Shown here: positions 26,458 to 48,400 of the stretch, one piece after another | Position numbering within the stretch: the first letter of the stretch is position 1 | How the letters are laid out: each line of letters starts with the position of its first letter | Origin: Ascidia mentula | Lineage: Eukaryota > Chordata > Ascidiacea > Phlebobranchia > Ascidiidae | Reading direction: 5' to 3' | Assembly: GCA_947561715.1 (NCBI GenBank) | Contig: OX387201.1 | Location: forward strand, 16,072,001 to 16,136,000 | Length of the DNA stretch: 64,000 nt | Program-made: the position numbers and the translations under genes | Notes under the pieces: model-generated | Database searches by the model: none | What the model saw: the letters and a program-made list of their open reading frames with translations, nothing else | What the model was told of the DNA's origin: nothing

Positions 26458-26640
26458 TTTGTCGATGGAAATGAAACGCAAACACAAAAAAGAAATGACG
26501 ACTACGCAAGTTACTATACCGGAAAAAAATTTTATTGGTTAGATGTTGTATAACAGAATTTAAAAAAAAGCACAAAAGAACATATGATGAAAAATGCATT
26601 TTGCTGCGCTTGTATGGACTGTTTTATTCTGCTTAAAATT
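26458..26640 (-). promoter_or_regulatory. Proximal promoter region of the ZIC gene
   Basis: About 60 bases upstream of the ATG the minus strand has CCAATAAAA and TTTCCGG, a CCAAT box and an ETS-type site within 20 bases (26519-26538). No TATA box was placed with confidence. Confidence 0.35.
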
Positions 26641-27119
26641 GATAAATCCATGTAACGTTTTTAAAAAACTTGTTCAAGCACTGGTGATTTATTCAAAATA
26701 CATATTACCCCTTTTGTAAGATTTTTTATGAAAAATTAAAATATGTAAACAAAATTATTTCTCCGAGATATTTTTTAACTTCAAATTAAACTGAAATCTG
26801 CCGCTCTGTTTGCTCAACTGCAAGGGAATTATGATCGCTCGTTAGTTCAATAAATCCGATTAATCTCTTCAATACAACTGAACTATGTCGTAAAGTTGAA
26901 AGTATAAACCTTACAGTGACTGTTTTCCATACTTAAGTAACTCAATTTCCAACACCTGTTTTCTTTAGTTTGTAAAATAATCAACAGTCTAAGGTCGCGA
27001 AAATTACCATTTTTCGACAAACTTAGTTGAAACCCAAAAAGAGCAAAAGTTGTTTTTCATTTAACTGCGCGTTAACAAACAGCTCTTCTGCTGTTCTTAT
27101 CCCACTCTGAAAAACATAC

Positions 27120-27370
27120 ACTTGTGTTTTACAACCTTTCGGGAAGCGAACATTTCCCAAAACTCGACGTTCTCCTTATCGCGGTCGAGACGGCTTCGTC
27201 TTTAATTATGCGCCTGCTTCTCTCCAGCTGAGCCGGTCCAATTCTGCTTCGACGCGTTTTGCCGCAGAGCTTTATTGCCTCGCGGAACATTTTCTCGTGT
27301 GCCTTTTTTTTGCTTACTGCTCGGCCTGTTTGTTTGTGTTTGTTTTGAGGAGAATTGAAGTTTTGCAAAC
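27120..27370. promoter_or_regulatory. GC-rich block upstream of ZIC
   Basis: A compact CpG-containing island in AT-rich DNA, 0.7-0.9 kb upstream of the ZIC start. It contains CCCGAAAGG/TTTCGGGAA-like words, TTTAATTATGC (homeodomain type) and CAGCTGAG (E-box). No coding frame has a motif. Candidate upstream enhancer. Confidence 0.3.
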
Positions 27371-28239
27371 AACGAAGCCTTTCATTTAATTTGAAGACCG
27401 ATACCCACTCATTTAACGTTGTCTTACATTTTAGTTTATGTTTTTAGTACATTTAAATATCGCGATATATCGTCACCGAATAAGATTGAACGTGAAAATA
27501 AGATCTCCAAACTATAATATTAATTTTCGTATTTTACGCGTTCACTGGACTGGCGCATTCGTCTTGCGGTTGGTAAAGCTTTTAGAGTGAATGACTACAG
27601 CGGGATTGACTTTAATTCTAAGTGTAAAAAAACAATGACATTTGATTACTATCAAATACAAATAATTTTTTATGTCTATTTAATTTTTTTTGGACTTAAA
27701 AACACTGAAATTATAAATACAACATTTTAAAAACTTACGATTTCTTGTGGGTTCGTAATTTTTTTTTTAAATCGTGGTTAAGGAACGAATGTTATTCGGC
27801 TATTATTTGTTCCACGATATAAACATTCCGTCGTTGAAACCTTCTATACACAAGGTTACAATCAAGTTGAGTTAGCATGAAAAGGTGGTTTGGATGCCAA
27901 AGGAAAACAAGATTTTGCTACAAATCTCAGTTTGGGATTCATATGCGCATTGCGAATTTGCTACGTATGTGCCGAACTCCACGTAATGTGATCGGCCCTT
28001 TGCCCGGTAAAAGTATATGTTGAAGAAATGTCTGTATTATGAAATTCTCGACTATTGCGTCGGCTATTTAGTTTGTTAAGGATTTACAAAACCATCAGTT
28101 GTATTCCGATGTTGAAGACAAAGGTAATAGGGAGGCGTCCATCTCCAGATACGAACCACTCTCACACGTCCGCAGTTGCGTTAACAAAAGCGAAAACCAT
28201 TGATGAATTTGCGTTCAAGTAAAATCGTTTCCACCAATT

Positions 28240-28760
28240 CACAATCTAACAATAACAACTTCAAAACAACTTAAACCAGAACGCGTGGATGTAGAAATTC
28301 CCGACAAATCTACGTGGGAATTTGCCAAGCGATGAGCAAACCGCGTGATGACGTCACTCCCTTGGGATTGTTTGGTCGGCTCCTTGAAGCTCGTAGCGCA
28401 GATGTGGTCCGTTAGGAGCAAGCGACAACAAATAGATTTGCTGGTCAAAGTATTAACACCCTCATAACCACTTCAATCCAATTATCGAAGGGCTGGCCAT
28501 GCGAGGTTGATGACGTCAAATACTACGTCACAAAAAGTGACTCAGCGTTTTATGTTGGGTGGTCGCATTGGTACAAAGTAGAGCTGTTTGGTATGTTGTT
28601 TTGGTTTCCCTTCCAAATGTTGCGACATTTGTCGGCGTTTGAATTAAATTAATGTGTTTTCAAGCTCTTGGGGGCTCGGCCTGGCCACAGTTGGTATGAC
28701 AACCTCTTCTCTGGCAGGTGGCCAGTGACGTAAGCGGGTGTTTCCCGGACATTAGGATAA
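28240..28760. promoter_or_regulatory. CRE-bearing non-coding block
   Basis: Two perfect TGACGTCA palindromes lie 162 bases apart (28349-28356 and 28511-28518), followed by TACGTCAC, an AP-1-like GTGACTCAG (28541-28549) and AGTGACGTAAG (28724-28734). No supported frame. It sits about 2 kb upstream of ZIC and 1.7 kb downstream of HCF. Confidence 0.35.
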
Positions 28761-29462
28761 GTTTTAACTTTCACAGGAAAATGGATTTTTTTTTGTTTTA
28801 AAACTATTATTGTTTTACTCCGACAAGAAAGACCAAAGGTAATGTGGTGATGTACCCGAACGTTTCGAATAACTTTGCTTTGAGCACACTGACCAATTGA
28901 ATGAGATGTTATTTGGTATTATAGGAATCACACATATTTTTTGGGAAAATATTTGTAGTTTTACAACTTACGCAAAATAGCTGGTTTAAATTTATCACTA
29001 GAAACGATCTTCTCCGACAACATGTTATTCCTGAAAACACTACATTTAACGTTGTTGGTGCCAAGACAAAAAAGAAGAGTAATATTATTTTGTAAAAGAA
29101 CTGCATACATCTACATACACTCAATCGGCTCGCTGTCAAGATTTGTTGTTATTTTCACGAGCAATATTTGTAAAAAAACATGCATGTAAAATATTTTAAT
29201 ATCAAAATAGCATTTTTAGTTATATGGCACAAACTATCCAGGTCGGTCTCCAAAAAACAAACCAATTTTAACATCGAAAGTAGCGTGTTTATTTTTTCGT
29301 CCGAACCAATGATAATTTTTTTGACCAAACCGGGATTTAAACCCTTATGGCCTCGAATCCCGATCAGGTTTTCTTTAAGGTATACGGGTCGGGCGCTTGA
29401 CCAATGCTGCCAATCATTTCTAGGCATTGGTCGAGAACCTGTGGTAGTAGTAAGCGCACTTC

Positions 29463-30210
29463 AGCGCCCTCTGCCGGTTGCTTAAGCCTTGCCCTGACAG
29501 CTTCCAATTACAGAGATCATAGTTTTTTCTAAATATATCTTTACACTTTTATTTGAAAATGCGACGATGCGCATGAGCGCGAAAAAGTGTGTATGGCGAC
29601 ATCTGGCGGATTATCTACAGAGAAAGGTACTGAAAGTGATCAAAAACCGTTCGTTGCGAAAATTATTCGCAAACGTTTGAAAACTCTTTTAGGAGACAAG
29701 TTTAACTTCGACGAAGGCAAAACGATAGTACAAAGGCATTGAAAACAGACAGAAACACAGTCCCACATCTAAAGAAGAATTTCATGTATGACCAAAGGTG
29801 TTTTAAATTGCAATGAAGTAAACAATTTACGTCCAAAAATAACACAATATTATAGGGTCTCAATGTCATCTAGATTGCACTAAATGATGTTGGAGGATTT
29901 TAACACAACCAGGGCCAGGTTGTACAAAATCTCATTTTCTTGCCATCAAAAGTCGCCATTGGTGCCAAGCATACTGAAATTATCGCTAATGCAATACAAT
30001 CTTAATCGTGGCGGAATAACTCCTATGAATTTGGCCAGCGCAAGCCAAACACGAATCCCTGAACACGCGGTAATCAAAAAATCATCTATGGAGACGTAAA
30101 TGGTGGAACAAAAACAAAAATAAACTCGTGTCGGTGGTTTGTACAAACAAAAAGCTTAACACCGACCACTAGCGGTCGCTTGCAACGCTCAATAGCGCCG
30201 CGTGGTGGCA
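29463..30210. promoter_or_regulatory. Cluster of CTCF-like motifs between HCF and ZIC
   Basis: CCGGCAGAGGGCGCT (minus, 29463-29477) matches the vertebrate CTCF consensus at 13 of 14 positions by eye. CCACTAGCGGTCGC (plus, 30166-30179) matches 12 of 14. Weaker forms are ATCTGGCGG (29601-29609) and CCGCGTGGTGGCA (30198-30210). The position between two differently used genes would suit an insulator. The span also covers the HCF 3' UTR. Confidence 0.3.
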
Positions 30211-30405
30211 AAAAGGTGATTTTTCTACCTAGAAGTTTGTTTTTTCGGCAGCGTTCTCCCGCTGTTACACCTCGTGCTTCAACTTCATAATTTCTCTACT
30301 CTGTGCTTCTGCATCAACTGTCGACCTTTGTCTTTTTGGAGGTCGATCTGCGTAAAGTTAATATTGGTTAAGTTGGAATTGTGGGTGGGAAGCTATGACG
30401 TCATC

Positions 30406-40158
<9,753 letters not shown>

Positions 40159-40161
40159 CTT

Positions 40162-41164
40162 GGAAAACTCCACTGATCGAATGAACACATGTAACCAATC
40201 ACAACGCGTCACTTCAAGTAGCCCGGATGTAAAACAAACACAATAAAGATCATTTCCTGCATCCTAATATATGCGCATCAACAAGTTTTTCATATTCAAA
40301 ATTACATTTCAAGTAATTTTACTAACATACAGGCTTCGAAATTACAAAAATAAAATGTAAAGTAATCGTTGTTGCAGAGTTTATAATTTGTGATTTTTAA
40401 CAACACTTTGAAATTACAGGACCAATGCAGTAATAATCAAACCAAAATTAATTAGCGATAGCTGTTACAATTATATCACACCTATTCGTGGTAATAAAAA
40501 AAACATTATTCACCTCATCATAAACTGTTTAGTAATTGGTTGACTATTTGAACCACAGAAACTCGTTTCGTTTGTATGGTAAATGCAAGTTTGGGATAAT
40601 GAAGTACATTCTTGTGTTCGATTAATCCGCACTAAAGTAAGCACAAGTTGTATTTTATGTTTCAGCGATTGAACAAAGTCAACAAGTTGCACAACTACAA
40701 ATGGAACAATGGAAGAAAGAGAATTATCACATTTTTTTAAATGCTCAAACGTTCTTCAGAAAAAAAGCAAACGATAAGCTGCATGAACAACCTCTTTCAG
40801 TGATAAAAATAAATCGCAACTTTGTTTATGCATAATATCATACAGAATACATTAATCAACACTGTTTTTTGCGCAAAATGTCATTTTATCATCCAGAAGA
40901 CCAGATGATATAAAAAAAACGATCCGTGATCTCTTTTCGGAGGTTTAGTAAATCAAATCAAATCACTTTTATTTTGCACGTTACTACGCACATGAACAAA
41001 AACTTGATGCATAAAATGGCAAGGGCGGCAATAAAACCACCCCAGAGTTATTGAGTCAGGCGTCCTTATAAAGGTGATTTGGCGTCGCGCTGGGAGGTGA
41101 TGGGTGAGACAAACTTCATTAGTAGGCTATAAGGTTGCGCACGATTAAACTTTTTATCAAATTG
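40162..41164. other. Intergenic DNA upstream of HCF
   Basis: AT-rich DNA without a supported frame. The left part should hold the HCF promoter, but no TATA box is evident. The right part, 41020-41160, is a copy of the dispersed repeat also found at 17.7-18.6 kb. Confidence 0.5.
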
Positions 41165-41186
41165 CCAACACGAAATAGGATCTTGC

Positions 41187-41192
41187 TTTATT
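41187..41192 (-). terminator. AATAAA polyadenylation signal of the 86-residue gene
   Basis: AATAAA on the minus strand begins three bases after the TAA stop (41196-41198). The 3' UTR would then be only some 25-35 bases. Confidence 0.7.
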
Positions 41193-41195
41193 TTG

Positions 41196-44100
41196 TTAAT
41201 TCGGAATCCAATCAACCCAGGTTTTATGCTGCTCATCTGCTTGGTGTCGCAACAGAGCAGATTCTAAATGCTTGATAATGTTCCAGGTGAATGAATAAAC
41301 ATGACTGGGAAGAAAATATTCCCCGTCAATAACAAAGCTAAAAACAGTTGAAAATACAACGCATTGCGTATATGTGGTAGAGTGGGTAGACAGCATCACC
41401 GAACGAATGAGAAGAACAAAATACCCTGGCTGATTGAACTGTCATTTGTGATGAGCAATTAACAGCAAATCTGACGCATGATAATTAAACTGAAAGGGGT
41501 TTACGTTGTTCAATTACAACACCTCTTTATTGACGTCCACATGTGTAGAATAAGATGTATTCTCGTGTCTTTGACATATCCAGATGAAAGAGTGGCTGCC
41601 CATCAATCACATTGTGTTGATTTTGCAAGCGGCCTTAATCCGATGGGTAACGAAGTATGGGTTCAAAAACGCAGGAGTGGAACCACAGATTAAATAAGTG
41701 TGTCAATGCCATCATTGCCTGAACCAGAACAACTTATATCCAAAAACAAGACGTACTTGATTTGTCGGAGCCGGATTGGAGTCAAGTAAAAAACTTTTCA
41801 ATCCGGCCACTTTTAATTGTACTCAGGTGCCGGTAAATTAACTAGCAATGTAGCTGCTTTAACCAGATCACAATATCACAATGGGAAAAAAATAACATTA
41901 GTCACCATATCACAGCCGTTTTGTATCTGGCTAAATTCGTAAATTCGTGTTCTGGCATGTGCTGAACCCAGCACTTTAGGGACAAAACTGTTAAACTATC
42001 CCCTGCCCAACCAAAGGGCGTTTCCAGGGCCCATGAATATCTTTGTTTGCTTCGAAACTTGGGGATTTCTTCCGCAAAGGCTTGGGCATCCTTACAATAT
42101 CACGTGATTTAAAAACGGGCCTCGCAAAGGTACTTTGATGCTTACTTCTAACGATATAAAAATTTAGCAAGCTGTAAGATGAACAAGCCTTTCACTAATG
42201 TTGACAAAATTAGTTTTTCATGCATTACTCATTCGCAATCGAACCAGTCCAGGTTTTCTTTCTGTCCATTCGTTCGGTGGCGCTAAAGAGTTGCTGGTTA
42301 TTGAACGAGACATTACCAAGGTGAAGGAATGAAGTTTTAGCCTATACTGAAATGTCACTGTGAAAGCAATTAAATTTTAAATTAAATTCCAATGAACATG
42401 ATTCAAAACTGTTTTAATGAAATGTAATATATCGCGTAGACCTATACAGACCTATATAAGAAGGAGTGGGTAAACGGCATCACCAAACAAAGAATAATAA
42501 TAGAACACGTAGGTTGATTGAACTGTCATTCGTGAGTAATACAACAGCAAATCAAATGTATGATAATTACACTGAACGATTTTACGTTTTTTTATCACAC
42601 TACTCATTTGTTTACAAATATTCCCTCACGCATTTGACATCTCCAGATGACAGAATTACCCAAGAAAAGTGATTGACGATCAGCGTCAGAGTGCTCATCA
42701 ATTTTGAAATCTTACAGAAATTTGAATTTCTGTTTGGATACCTGACTAGATAAGACAGATCCTTCGGCACCACCTGGCAAGAACAGGTTTCCTGCTGCTG
42801 TCCAAATGACATTTTCATTTTCTCCGGATGACAGATTGCGTTTTGACGTCCTCCGTTGATGAAACCGGACGGATTTTCTAGGGATAGACAGTGATGGAGC
42901 GCACGTAGAATCGTGAAGCAGCCAAAAAACAAGTCATCCTTTCTTCAGTTTCAACCCTATCTCACAGCACCTCCTCAGTAAGATAACAAGAGCAAACAAG
43001 GTTCCGGGAAACATTACGTCACCTGCCCGGAGCCTCTTCATTTTCAACTGTGGAATGCATCGCTATCTGACTATTCTTCAAGTTAATCACGTTCGTACCA
43101 CATTCATCTTGCATTTCATCAAACAAAACGATAAACTCTACGATAAAAAACGCAGCAGTACCAACGGCTAAACTTACCAGTACTGTTTCGCCAAAGCAAT
43201 GTTTTTTTGCGAATCATTTAAGCAAGTAAGCATTTAGAAAAATTACCAGAGTTGTGGCAAAACCGTACGATATTTTTGCCTTTAAGATATATATGCGTTA
43301 CACTCATGGTAATGAAGCATCCCCGAAGGTAGACGGGCCGCGAAATTCAACAGCAATTCGTAATGAGGTAAAAGATAAGCATTTCTCAGTATAAAATAGG
43401 TTGTTTCCCTGTTATGCAACTCCTGTACAATTTCTCAACATCACTAAAAGTAGTTTGCTATTCTAATTTAACATCTCCTGAGGCCGTTTAAGTGATGTAG
43501 GGGTTTTGGGAGACGGTGGCCTTGGGGGACCGAGGTGCCACCCCAGCTCATAAATTATTTAAACAGGACAGCTTCGAGTAAAAGTTCATTCAATTTTGCG
43601 CTCGACCAACACCGGTTTGGCAGCTTGTCGGCTTTTATCAAATCTACCAACTCTTGGAGTAAATTCGGCAAATAATGTCGTAAAAGGATGGAAATCGATT
43701 CGAGTTCAAAAGTTTATGGCTGATAGATATATGCGCACCACACAATATTGTTATAGGAAGGTTTAAAAATCGATTCCATTCAGACTCTTGTTGCCTATCA
43801 GTAACTTAAAAGCGCTGGAACAGAATAACTCAACGGGTGTTATCTCGTTATCTAAATGGTATTGGCGGAAGCTGAATCCTTTTGTCGGTACTTTGTTTAG
43901 TCTTTAAATCACTGTTAGCAATTGTTATGGTAAAAATGACCCCAGAAGGGTTTCTGAAATGGTCGATAAATATTCGCAACAAGGGAAAAAACACAAAGAA
44001 AGGTCCTATTCTAGTTCCTCCACTAAAAACGCCAGTATATCGCCAACGGAAAAAAGCGTTAAAATCAATATCGCCAAAGCAAATCTGGTGCAGGAGCTTC

Positions 44101-44424
44101 TCGCTTGTAATTCGTTCGTGCGAACCGTGCCAAACGGAGTGAGTTAAGTCCTGGAAGCAGTGTTAACAGATTTATTAACACAGACTTTGCGGTCACGTAG
44201 GGCAAACACAACCATTTTTCTTTCGTTTTAGGGTTCTCTATGCTTCTGATAGTCTGCGATTTGGTCGCATACCTGCTTGCGTACGAAAGTGCAGGATTTC
44301 TGGGGTAACGAATTGAGTTTGTTTTTGTCGTAACAGTCATGTAATCCGGATTCGCTGGGCCTTTGAGGCCCGAGCTGCGTGTGTACGAGTAGCCCAGGTA
44401 ACGCGTGCTACGGGCTGCTGGCAT
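41196..44424 (-). CDS. Unrecognised two-exon gene, 86 residues
   Basis: Exon 1, 44273-44424, starts MPAARSTRYLGYSYTRSSGL and ends at a strong donor (AGCAG|GTATGC) in phase 2. Exon 2, 41196-41304, follows a pyrimidine-rich acceptor (TTTTCTTCCCAG|T) in the matching phase and ends HQADEQHKTWVDWIPN, stop, then AATAAA. The joined product is 86 residues, basic and tyrosine-rich at the N end and helical-looking at the C end, with no signal peptide or membrane segment. I do not recognise the family. Clean splice sites, matching phase and an adjacent polyadenylation signal support a real gene. Further exons inside the 3 kb intron are not excluded. Confidence 0.55.
41388..42930. repeat. Two diverged copies of a dispersed repeat in the intron of the 86-residue gene
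   Basis: The sequence GAGTGGGTA(G/A)AC(A/G)GCATCACC followed by GATTGAACTGTCATT(T/C)GTGA and GACAT(A/C)TCCAGATGA occurs at 41388-41600 and 42470-42660. The second copy extends through ATTGACGATCA(G)CGTC and GGATACCTGACTAGATAAGA to about 42930. That extension recurs at 62705-62960 in the LDL-A gene. Confidence 0.7.
42931..44272. other. Rest of the intron, no recognised content
   Basis: AT-rich with one GC-richer patch near 43500-43550 that can fold back (GGTGGC ... GCCACC). Plus-strand frames at 43882-44147 overlap the opposite-strand exon and look like shadows. Confidence 0.4.
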
Positions 44425-45431
44425 TTTTTCGAACACAGAGCGAACGCTCAATACTTTTTCCCTTTCCGATGGAAAAAAATGAAGGTATTCGGTGGAAAGG
44501 AGCGCACCCTCGGCGAAAGGTCAGTTCGACGCTCGTGAAGCAGGTGGTTGGCTCGGTGATCTGGGTCTGAACAAACGTTGTTGTTTGTTCCGGAAGGTCG
44601 TAAGCTTCCAAAGGGTAGTGGAGACCCGGTAGCTAGTATGTAAGGAACGTCACTGAATCAGCCGACCTGTTTCGTTATGGGTCGCGTCTTATTCGTAGAA
44701 TTCGGTACGCGAAGAACTAGGAAGTGAGCACGATGCTTTAGTTGTGACTTTCGCGTTGCATTGCATTGCATTGCAGACAGTCTAATATGCAATACACAAA
44801 TATGTCTACCAGTTAGCTTATAGAAAAGGCTGCATCTTGTATTTACCAGCCTTTACAGAAAGCGAGAAAGTTTTGTTTGGTATAAAGCTTATTCAAAGAG
44901 CACATAGAAAATAGCCGAATTTTAATGAATTGGTTTTAAGAACTATAAAACAAACGCAGTTTTGTACGACCACCCCTTCACGACATGTATTTCCTACTGC
45001 CTGATTTGCCAGCTTTTTTTTTCAGTTAAGTGTGTGTATTCCACCTTGATGACCTGATAATACAAAAACGCCGATACCGTTTATTGTATTTAGTCCCAAT
45101 AAACGGTGAACGTGAAGTAACCAAATACCAATGAGAAACTCTTCTTGAACGCGAAAAACGCTGGCAGCGCAGATCCCGCCTTCATCCAATCCATGCACCC
45201 ACCATGACTAATTGAAAGACAACCTTCTATTCCGTTTGACCTTAACCCCGAGCGCGGCTCAAAAGCCTTATCAGGCAAAGCAGGGTTAAAGCCACCGCGC
45301 AACCACAAGACTAGTTTGTGGTCAAGTCAGGAGCCACTTAAGCGTTTATCACTGACGTTATCTGTGTTGCAGGTTTAAAATTGCCACCTTTAGGTATTCG
45401 AGATTGGGTAATCAAATAAAAGCCGGCCGAA
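44425..45431. promoter_or_regulatory. Divergent intergenic region
   Basis: About 1 kb separates the start of the minus-strand 86-residue gene from the plus-strand LDL-A gene, so both promoters should lie here. A GCATT microsatellite (about four units) is at 44757-44775. Nothing else was recognised. Confidence 0.4.
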
Positions 45432-48400
45432 ATGCTGAAATGGAAGCTGAGTCTTCTTGGTGTAACCATCAATCTTCTGTTTCCCTGTGTTGTATTCGCA
45501 GGTAAGGATGTTTTACTTTCCAAAGTTTTGTTTGAATCAAAGAGGATTCCGTATCTTCACGTTAACCTAGTATACCCGTGTGTTTACTCTTTAAACGTTG
45601 TTAGATCATATTCAGATTATTGTGCACGAGTGTTAGAAATATGTATTTCCAACGCCCTACTTTTGAGGTACAGCTTTTGTATCGTTAATCCAATGTCGTT
45701 TTGTGTGTTAATTTCGCCCACTTGTAGGCATATCGCTATTGGTAAAAACGCCATGGTGTAAAACCAAAACGAATTCATATCCAAACAGTCTAAATAAAGT
45801 ATATTTTAAACAAAGCTGAATTATAGCGACAAAAAGGCATGGGTCCAAAGGGCATCACCAATAAGATATTCGTAAATACCTTGGTTCTGTGTTTGGCTGA
45901 AAACAAAAGAGTAATTATGTTTATATTTGCCTAGCCGGGATAAACTGTACTGCCAGGAAAAACAAACCACGCTTCACTGAGCAAAAATTTAAGACGAAAC
46001 CATAAAGTTAGCCTTAGTGGTTTATTTACAAAGCACTTGAAATGTAGCCCCAGACATTCCGAAATCGCGCAGCTGATGTCTCTACGTTAGAAGTTATGGA
46101 ATTTACAACTAACACAACTCTTCTGAAACGCCAGTTGGCAAAATTGTGTTGTAAAATATATTGCCCGCTGTATAAATTAGGACAATTTGGTCAAATAAGG
46201 TCGGGTGATTAAAATCTATAAAGATAATTTTTGTCAAAAGGTCAGTTGTTAAAAATTATATTACGTCATCCAGCAACTGCAAAACAATACAGAATTGCCT
46301 GAAACCAAGATAAGGATTCCTTTTGCGTTTTAATATTGTTACATAATCCCGCGAACTAAACAAAAAAACATGCGTCAACATATTAGCAACCATGTGTTCA
46401 TCTGTTTGAGTAATACAATAGAGTAGCAACCCATCAGGTGGAAGCACATTATCAGACAGCATCTGGCTTTCACACTTTGACAACAAAACCGAACAATCAA
46501 TTACGGCGCGGACAAAATCAATACACGAACAGACATTCGCTTCATTAGGCAAAATCAAAGCTTCTGTGCGTCGTAAATGATTATGTTTAACGAACGTGTT
46601 TCAAAAGGAATTTTACCGTAAAAAATAATGAGAGTAAAATTAACAAGGGTTTTGCAACTACTTTCTCAACGACAGACTTTCCTTTTGATGTGTTTGCTGC
46701 TCATTGACAATGTATTGAAATGTTGCACTGTAATACATTTTGTCCTATATTATTGTCCACACAATTGTGTGTTTTTGACGTTACACCAATATTGACCAAG
46801 ATGACAATGAGTGATAAAACCTATACTAAACTTTGATAAAAATGTCGACGAAAATCTTTATTTCAAACCAAATAAGGATGAATTTTGAGTGATGTGTTTT
46901 AAGTATAAACATTACAGGATATCTTAATTGTGCAGCTGAAGAGAAAAACAAAAACCAAAACACGACCACCACCTTATGGACAGATCCACCACTAGGACCG
47001 TTCGTACCTTGTCAGAATGAACCGTGGCCCTACTTCATGTGCGAAAACGCCCGAAATTGCTTCACGATACAGGTACGATCTGCGTATATTGACCAATGTC
47101 TTCCCGGAAGTACACAATGGCGAATCATTGAGTGTTTGTCAATGGCTGGCCACAAAGTGTGTCCAAATAGTCTAGGTTTGGCTTTTAGTAATTGATATTT
47201 GTAAATACTTTCTTCCAAATTCAATATAGTTGTTTGCCGGCCATGTTTGCCAGAATTGCTGAGCCTCAAACAATGAGGCAGACTTTTGTGATGTGATTTA
47301 ATTTTGTTGGCAGTCCAAACATGCGGTAAAATATATTCCATTAACAGTGATATGTGGTGAAGGCATGGTTGGTACAAAACACTACGTAGGTTCAAATAAA
47401 GATGGCGGCCCGATCAATACGACTGACGTTGACAACAAATTACGTCACGTTCTTCTGAGTTCATTATTGCTCTTTTGCTCTTGTGTAATTGGAATGTAAT
47501 CCCTCACGTCCTGACGTAAGTTAATCACTTCTGAAGGTGTTGACAACAGAATGCGGCGTATGAATCCGGCCCATGCCATTACTGTCAAATTGACTACGTA
47601 GAAACTTCTGAGGAAGTTTTTCTTCAATTTTTACAATCGCTCGTCCGGGGTCGTAACCAACCCCGAGGGAAACGACAGAATGTTCAATAATTCTAACGAG
47701 ATGTTGGTTGTCAACACACAACTGCGTTTCCGTCGTTGCCATCGATCAGTAAACAAAGAGTAGGCGATTCATCCGTGTCAGCCATTTCACAAAACGCGAT
47801 AGTTTTTCGAAATTACGGGATCAAAACAGTCCAGGTTCCATAGAAACAGTTCCAAATATATTGCCAAACATGAGACATTCTATGCAAAGATGAAAAACAT
47901 TAGCAACATTCGGGTTTTTGTATGCAAATCAAAAAATTTTTTGTTACTTTATATTTTATGTTATATTTTGATAAGAACTTGCACACTACCTATACGCCTA
48001 AAAGCCATTCCCCAAATTTAACAGTATTTACGTTGCGCCACGTATTCCATGAATTTTAGTACAATTATATGTTCTGCAAGAATTGCAAATTATAAAAGGT
48101 GTGAGATAAGCTTGGCCCCATGTTGAGTAAAAGATGTAACGTGTATTTTGTATGCAAATCAGTTGCACCGAGAGGGGATTAGCTAAAAAGGTTGGGCTGA
48201 TTCGATCAAATCTAAACAGACTTTTGATAGTTTGGGATAAAATCTAATCATTACACAACGATAGAAAACATGTCACACACTTGACCTACAGCAATAGTGG
48301 GTAATACTTATTTCAATATTGTTTTAGGAATCATTTGTTCTCAAAGTTTAGTTATCCCATACTTGTTGGAAAATATTGTGACCATCGAGATCACTTCTGT

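Noticed and set aside
47030..47395. 121-codon minus-strand frame
   Set aside because: It overlaps the LDL-A exon 46936-47072 on the other strand and has no ATG start or motif.
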